Source of the DNA: Pseudolactococcus piscium
GTDB taxonomy: Bacteria; Bacillota; Bacilli; Lactobacillales; Streptococcaceae
Assembly: GCF_002441695.1 (NCBI RefSeq)
Contig: NZ_JXJW01000016.1
Location: 1-64,000 of the forward strand
Direction: 5' to 3'
DNA length: 64,000 bases
The notes under the pieces were generated by a model, which saw only the letters and a list, made by a program, of their open reading frames with translations, ran no database searches and was not told the origin of the DNA. A program made the position numbers and the translations under genes. How positions within the stretch are numbered: the stretch's first letter is position 1; each line of letters begins with the position of its first letter. Of this stretch, positions 60,918-64,000 are shown piece after piece.

Positions 60918-61211
60918 ATGCATAAAAAAGAACAACGTACAGAAGCAATTACACTTATAACACAACTGATCGATACCATGAAAAGCCAAGAAAGTGCGAC
61001 ATTATTGACGATTTTAACAGAATCTAGCCATCAGTTAGCAGAGAATAAAGAGGCGATACAATATGTTTTACCAAGGGTTTGTAACGCCATCGCTAGAGAG
61101 ATGTTAACTGATAACACGATCGTTTCGGATGAGGCTATGGCGCTATATTTTAAGTTAAAACAGTTGTCTTCTAGGTCAGCTTATAAGATAGGTAACCCTG
61201 GTTTTTTATGA
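60918..61211 (+). CDS. Small helical protein, possibly bacteriocin-immunity-like
   Basis: 97 aa starting MHKKEQRTEAITLITQLIDTM. Four predicted amphipathic helices; the length and layout resemble EntA-type immunity proteins, but no signature is decisive. A GTG one codon earlier is also possible. Preceded by a structured leader with competing stems. Function unproven. Confidence 0.5.
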   Translation: MHKKEQRTEAITLITQLIDTMKSQESATLLTILTESSHQLAENKEAIQYVLPRVCNAIAREMLTDNTIVSDEAMALYFKLKQLSSRSAYKIGNPGFL

Positions 61212-61468
61212 GATAGCTAGATTGTATTCAGGATGTGGTGTCAACTTAAGTTGCAATATAGTAAACTAGTTGTAAATTCACGTTTACAGCTAGTTTTTAG
61301 ATGGACACATCGGGTTAAGTTTGAAAACATCTCGATCTACTTGCGCCTATGTTTGCTGGTTAATTTGATTACCTGAATATTGCGAATATGAGCTAAAAAG
61401 AGTATAATTAAATCAATACAAGGCATAGGCAGTATAGTGCCTTTTTTTATATAAAGCGAGGTAAGTTA
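61212..61468 (+). promoter_or_regulatory. Promoter and leader terminator of the aminotransferase gene
   Basis: TTGCGA (61380-61385), 17-nt spacer, TATAAT (61403-61408). A hairpin AAGGCA...TGCCTT followed by T7 (about 61420-61450) lies between this promoter and the ATG at 61469, as in an attenuator. Confidence 0.65.
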
Positions 61469-62641
61469 ATGGACGTCTCTCATCTTTTTAATCCGAATCT
61501 GGATAAAATTCAAATTTCGGCAATTCGCCGGTTTGACCAAGAAGTATCAAAAATACCAGGCATCCTCAAACTGACACTAGGTGAACCTGACTTCAATACG
61601 CCACAACATGTTGAAGATGCTGTTGTTGCGGCTGTTCGTGCACATGAGAGTCACTATACTGGTATGTCTGGCTTGTTAGCTCTCCGTCAAGCAGCCAGTC
61701 AATTTGTGGCTGAAAAATATGGCCTTACCTTTGACGCTGAGTCTGAAATTTTAGTAACTGTTGGTGCAACAGAAGCAATTTCGGCTAGTCTCATGTCAAT
61801 ACTTGTCGCTGGTGATAAAGTTTTGACACCAGCACCCTTATATCCAGGCTATGAACCCTTGATCCAACTGGCAGGGGCAGAAATGGTCGAAATCGATACG
61901 ACAAAAAATGGCTTCGTTTTGACACCAGAAATGCTAGAAGCAGCTTTGATTGCACATCCTGAAACGAAAGTTGTGATCTTAAATTATCCATCTAATCCGA
62001 CAGGTGTGACTTATAATCGTACAGAAATTAAGGCATTGTCTGATGTGATCAAAAAATATCCTGTCTTTGTGATTTCAGACGAAATCTATTCTGAGTTGAC
62101 CTATACAGATGAAAAACACGTCTCGATTGCAGAATTTGCAAGAGAACAGACGATCGTTTTAAACGGGTTATCAAAGTCTCATGCCATGACAGGGTATCGA
62201 ATTGGGTTTATTTTTGCAGATGCCAGCCTGACTAGCCAAATCATCAAAACACATCAGTATTTTGTGACGGCAGCAACGACAGTGACACAGTTTGCAGCGA
62301 TCGAAGCCCTAACAAACGGGAAAGATGATGCCGCCGTTATGACCAAAGAGTATATCATCCGACGTGATTACATCATGTCGCAGATGACTCCCCTTGGTTT
62401 TGAGATCGCCAAACCAGATGGTGCATTTTATATCTTTGCTAAGATTCCAGCAGATTTGAATCAAGATGATTTTGCCTTCTTGATCGACTTTGCCAATCAA
62501 AAACAAGTTGCCTTTATCCCAGGCTCATCATTTGGTCAGTATGGCAAAGGGTATATCCGCTTGAGTTATGCAGCTAGTATGGCGGTTATCACAGAGGCGA
62601 TGACAAGATTGACAGCATTTGTCAACGAAAAACGTGCCTGA
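61469..62641 (+). CDS. PLP-dependent class I/II aminotransferase (aromatic/aspartate type)
   Basis: 390 aa. LTLGEPDFNTPQHVEDAV, YPSNPTGVTY, VISDEIYSEL, and the PLP lysine in VLNGLSKSHAMTGYRIGF; final IRLSYAAS with the substrate-binding Arg. Similar to lactococcal/streptococcal aminotransferases upstream of recO (PatA/AraT type); exact amino-acid preference uncertain. GCGAGG ribosome site. Confidence 0.9.
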   Translation: MDVSHLFNPNLDKIQISAIRRFDQEVSKIPGILKLTLGEPDFNTPQHVEDAVVAAVRAHESHYTGMSGLLALRQAASQFVAEKYGLTFDAESEILVTVGATEAISASLMSILVAGDKVLTPAPLYPGYEPLIQLAGAEMVEIDTTKNGFVLTPEMLEAALIAHPETKVVILNYPSNPTGVTYNRTEIKALSDVIKKYPVFVISDEIYSELTYTDEKHVSIAEFAREQTIVLNGLSKSHAMTGYRIGFIFADASLTSQIIKTHQYFVTAATTVTQFAAIEALTNGKDDAAVMTKEYIIRRDYIMSQMTPLGFEIAKPDGAFYIFAKIPADLNQDDFAFLIDFANQKQVAFIPGSSFGQYGKGYIRLSYAASMAVITEAMTRLTAFVNEKRA

Positions 62642-62683
62642 AGTACAACAAAAAATAACTATCTTTTTTTGAGCAATCAAGAA

Positions 62684-62714
62684 AAATCCCCTAAATGAGA
62701 GGATTTTTTTTATT
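62684..62714 (+). terminator. Terminator after the aminotransferase gene
   Basis: AAATCC...GGATTTTTTTT stem; a TATAAT for recO follows at about 62719. Confidence 0.8.
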
Positions 62715-62750
62715 TTGGTATAATGAGAAGGATAAGAGGGTTGATAGCAG

Positions 62751-63518
62751 ATGAAAAATGTTGAAACACGTGGGCTAGTCTTATTTAGCCGAAACTATCG
62801 TGAGCAAGATAAATTGGTTAAAATATTTACAGAATCATTTGGTAAACGGATGTTTTTTGTTAAAAATGCCAGTAAGTCTAAATTTTCAAGTAGTTTACAG
62901 AATTTTACCCAACTTGATTTGTTAGGCACGATGAATGATGATGGACTTAGCTTTATTTCCGATGTCAGTGATGCTAGGGTCTATAAATATATCAACTCGG
63001 ATATATTTGCTCAAGCCTATGCGAGTTACTTGATTGGGTTGTCAGATGTTGCCATTCCTGACAACCAATATGATGCACCGCTTTACGGCTTCTTGATGAA
63101 GTCACTAGACTTGATCGAAGATAAAATCGACATGGTGGTTGTGACGTTCATTTTTGAATTACAGGTCATGTCTCGTTTTGGTGCACAGTTAGATTTTAGT
63201 CAGTGTGTGTTTTGTCACAGGACTGATTTACCGATGGATTTTTCTTATCAGTATAATGGTTGCCTATGTAGACAGCATGTTGACAAGGATATGACTAGGG
63301 AACATCTAGACCCCAATGTCATCTTTCTATGCCACGCTTTCATGGCCATTGACTTGGAGAAGCTACCAAGTATTAATATTTCTGATGAGTTGAAGAAAAA
63401 GATACGTCTCTTCATAGACGGTTTGTATGATCACTACACAGGTGTTCAGATTAAGGCTAAAAAATTTATAGATGGTCTGGATGGTTGGGCAGATATCATG
63501 AAAGATGATGTCAAGTAA
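62751..63518 (+). CDS. recO: DNA repair protein RecO
   Basis: 255 aa. N-terminal OB fold (ETRGLVLFSRNYREQDKLVKIFTESFGKRMFFVKNASKSKFSS), helical middle, and a zinc-finger-like CVFCHRTDLPMDFSYQYNGCLCRQH. Loads RecA in recombinational repair with RecR. Aminotransferase-recO order is typical of streptococci and lactococci. Confidence 0.95.
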   Translation: MKNVETRGLVLFSRNYREQDKLVKIFTESFGKRMFFVKNASKSKFSSSLQNFTQLDLLGTMNDDGLSFISDVSDARVYKYINSDIFAQAYASYLIGLSDVAIPDNQYDAPLYGFLMKSLDLIEDKIDMVVVTFIFELQVMSRFGAQLDFSQCVFCHRTDLPMDFSYQYNGCLCRQHVDKDMTREHLDPNVIFLCHAFMAIDLEKLPSINISDELKKKIRLFIDGLYDHYTGVQIKAKKFIDGLDGWADIMKDDVK

Positions 63519-63523
63519 GTGTG

Positions 63524-63560
63524 TAAACTATGAAAAAAATAAGCGAACCTGCTTATTTTT
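63524..63560. terminator. Bidirectional terminator
   Basis: AAAAAATAAGC-GAACCT-GCTTATTTTTT between the convergent recO and phosphodiesterase genes; overlaps the last codons of the latter. Confidence 0.85.
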
Positions 63561-64000
63561 TTTCGTTATAGTGCTGCTTTATCTCGTTGGCTAATTCAGG
63601 GTAGTCAGTCATAAAGCCTGCTAGATGGTGGTTAAAGGCAAAATAGAGATCACAATCATCATTTATAGTCCAAGGCCGTAAAGGCTTATGGATTTTCTTA
63701 AGCTTATCGGCATTTTTTTTCACCCAATTAATATGCGGATGTAAACTTGTGATGTAGTCAGCTTTTAAGCCTTCTGCTATTTTCTTGTCAGATGTTGACA
63801 TCAAGTAGCAAAGGTCGACGTTGGGTTCAAACTCAGACAAGCGCTTGAGCGATTCCAAATTAAAGGAACAATAGATATGTGAAAATGGATAGGGGTTAGA
63901 GGTGAGTAAATCGCTGGTGAGTTTCTCTATTTCAAAATAGGGGAAATTATCAGTCTTGATTTCGATATTTAGGGTACCAGTAAAGTTAAGGTCGCATAGT
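63553..64000 (-). CDS. Glycerophosphodiester phosphodiesterase (partial, 5' end outside window)
   Basis: The C-terminal 148 codons are visible. LNIEIKTD at the open edge is the metal-binding E-x-K strand of GDPD TIM barrels; downstream FSHIYCSFNLESLKRL, CYLMSTSDKK, SLHPHINWVKK and LRPWTIND follow the family order. Hydrolyses glycerophosphodiesters to glycerol-3-phosphate. The reading frame is open to the window edge. Confidence 0.88.
   Translation of the reverse strand, partial: LCDLNFTGTLNIEIKTDNFPYFEIEKLTSDLLTSNPYPFSHIYCSFNLESLKRLSEFEPNVDLCYLMSTSDKKIAEGLKADYITSLHPHINWVKKNADKLKKIHKPLRPWTINDDCDLYFAFNHHLAGFMTDYPELANEIKQHYNEKK

Overview
Low-GC Firmicute DNA, most likely a lactococcus (Lactococcus/Pseudolactococcus group) or a close Streptococcaceae relative. 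This rests on the housekeeping block yajC-uppS-cdsA-dxr-rseP-proS, the aminotransferase-recO pair, and lactococcal-looking ProS, TrhO and RseP proteins. The chromosomal backbone is interrupted by three accessory regions.

(1) Positions 1 to about 20,300: most of a Tn916-type integrative conjugative element (ICE), mainly on the minus strand. It carries a VirB4-like ATPase (cut by the window start), TcpE, TcpD, TcpC, an LPXTG adhesin, a cargo gene with a TIR domain, ArdA, the MobT relaxase, an oriT with several hairpins, an FtsK-type coupling protein and two DUF961 proteins. A 1.5-kb control region follows, containing repeated promoter-like elements and two tRNA-like sequences. At the right end lie an ImmR/ImmA-like regulator pair and a two-gene restriction-modification cassette bracketed by duplicated terminators. 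The integrase is not seen and probably lies left of the window.

(2) Positions 20,636-30,303: conserved chromosome (small membrane protein, trhO, tag, DUF975, yajC, uppS, cdsA, dxr, rseP, proS). A 6S-like RNA gene follows. A phage-satellite-like island (about 30,875-42,604) is integrated at the 3' end of that RNA gene, bounded by an exact 23-bp repeat. The island has a tyrosine integrase next to attR, divergent regulators, a Rha antirepressor, a two-gene primase/helicase module with iteron-like repeats directly downstream, and cargo (a membrane-anchored protein, a 34-residue membrane peptide and a RhuM-type protein).

(3) Positions 42,668-55,967: a TMEM175 channel, tRNA-Lys, then a decaying peptide-antibiotic and signalling neighbourhood. 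It contains a LytTR regulator, a frameshifted C39 bacteriocin-peptidase relic cut by an internally deleted IS3-family element, an operon of small peptide ORF + MFS exporter + ThiF/MccB-like adenylating enzyme, a convergent 11-residue peptide gene, a frameshifted Rgg regulator, a methyltransferase, a three-gene ABC exporter and a MarR-regulated gene. The peptide/MFS/ThiF/Rgg group is the best candidate for an undescribed system: a possible microcin-C-like or other ThiF-modified peptide under Rgg-type quorum sensing.

Positions 56,347-64,000 return to chromosome-like genes: an EamA transporter, a MerR regulator with a divergent carboxymuconolactone-decarboxylase-family target, a flavin disulfide reductase, MarR, a GNAT pseudogene, a helical protein with a structured leader, an aminotransferase, recO and a partial glycerophosphodiesterase.
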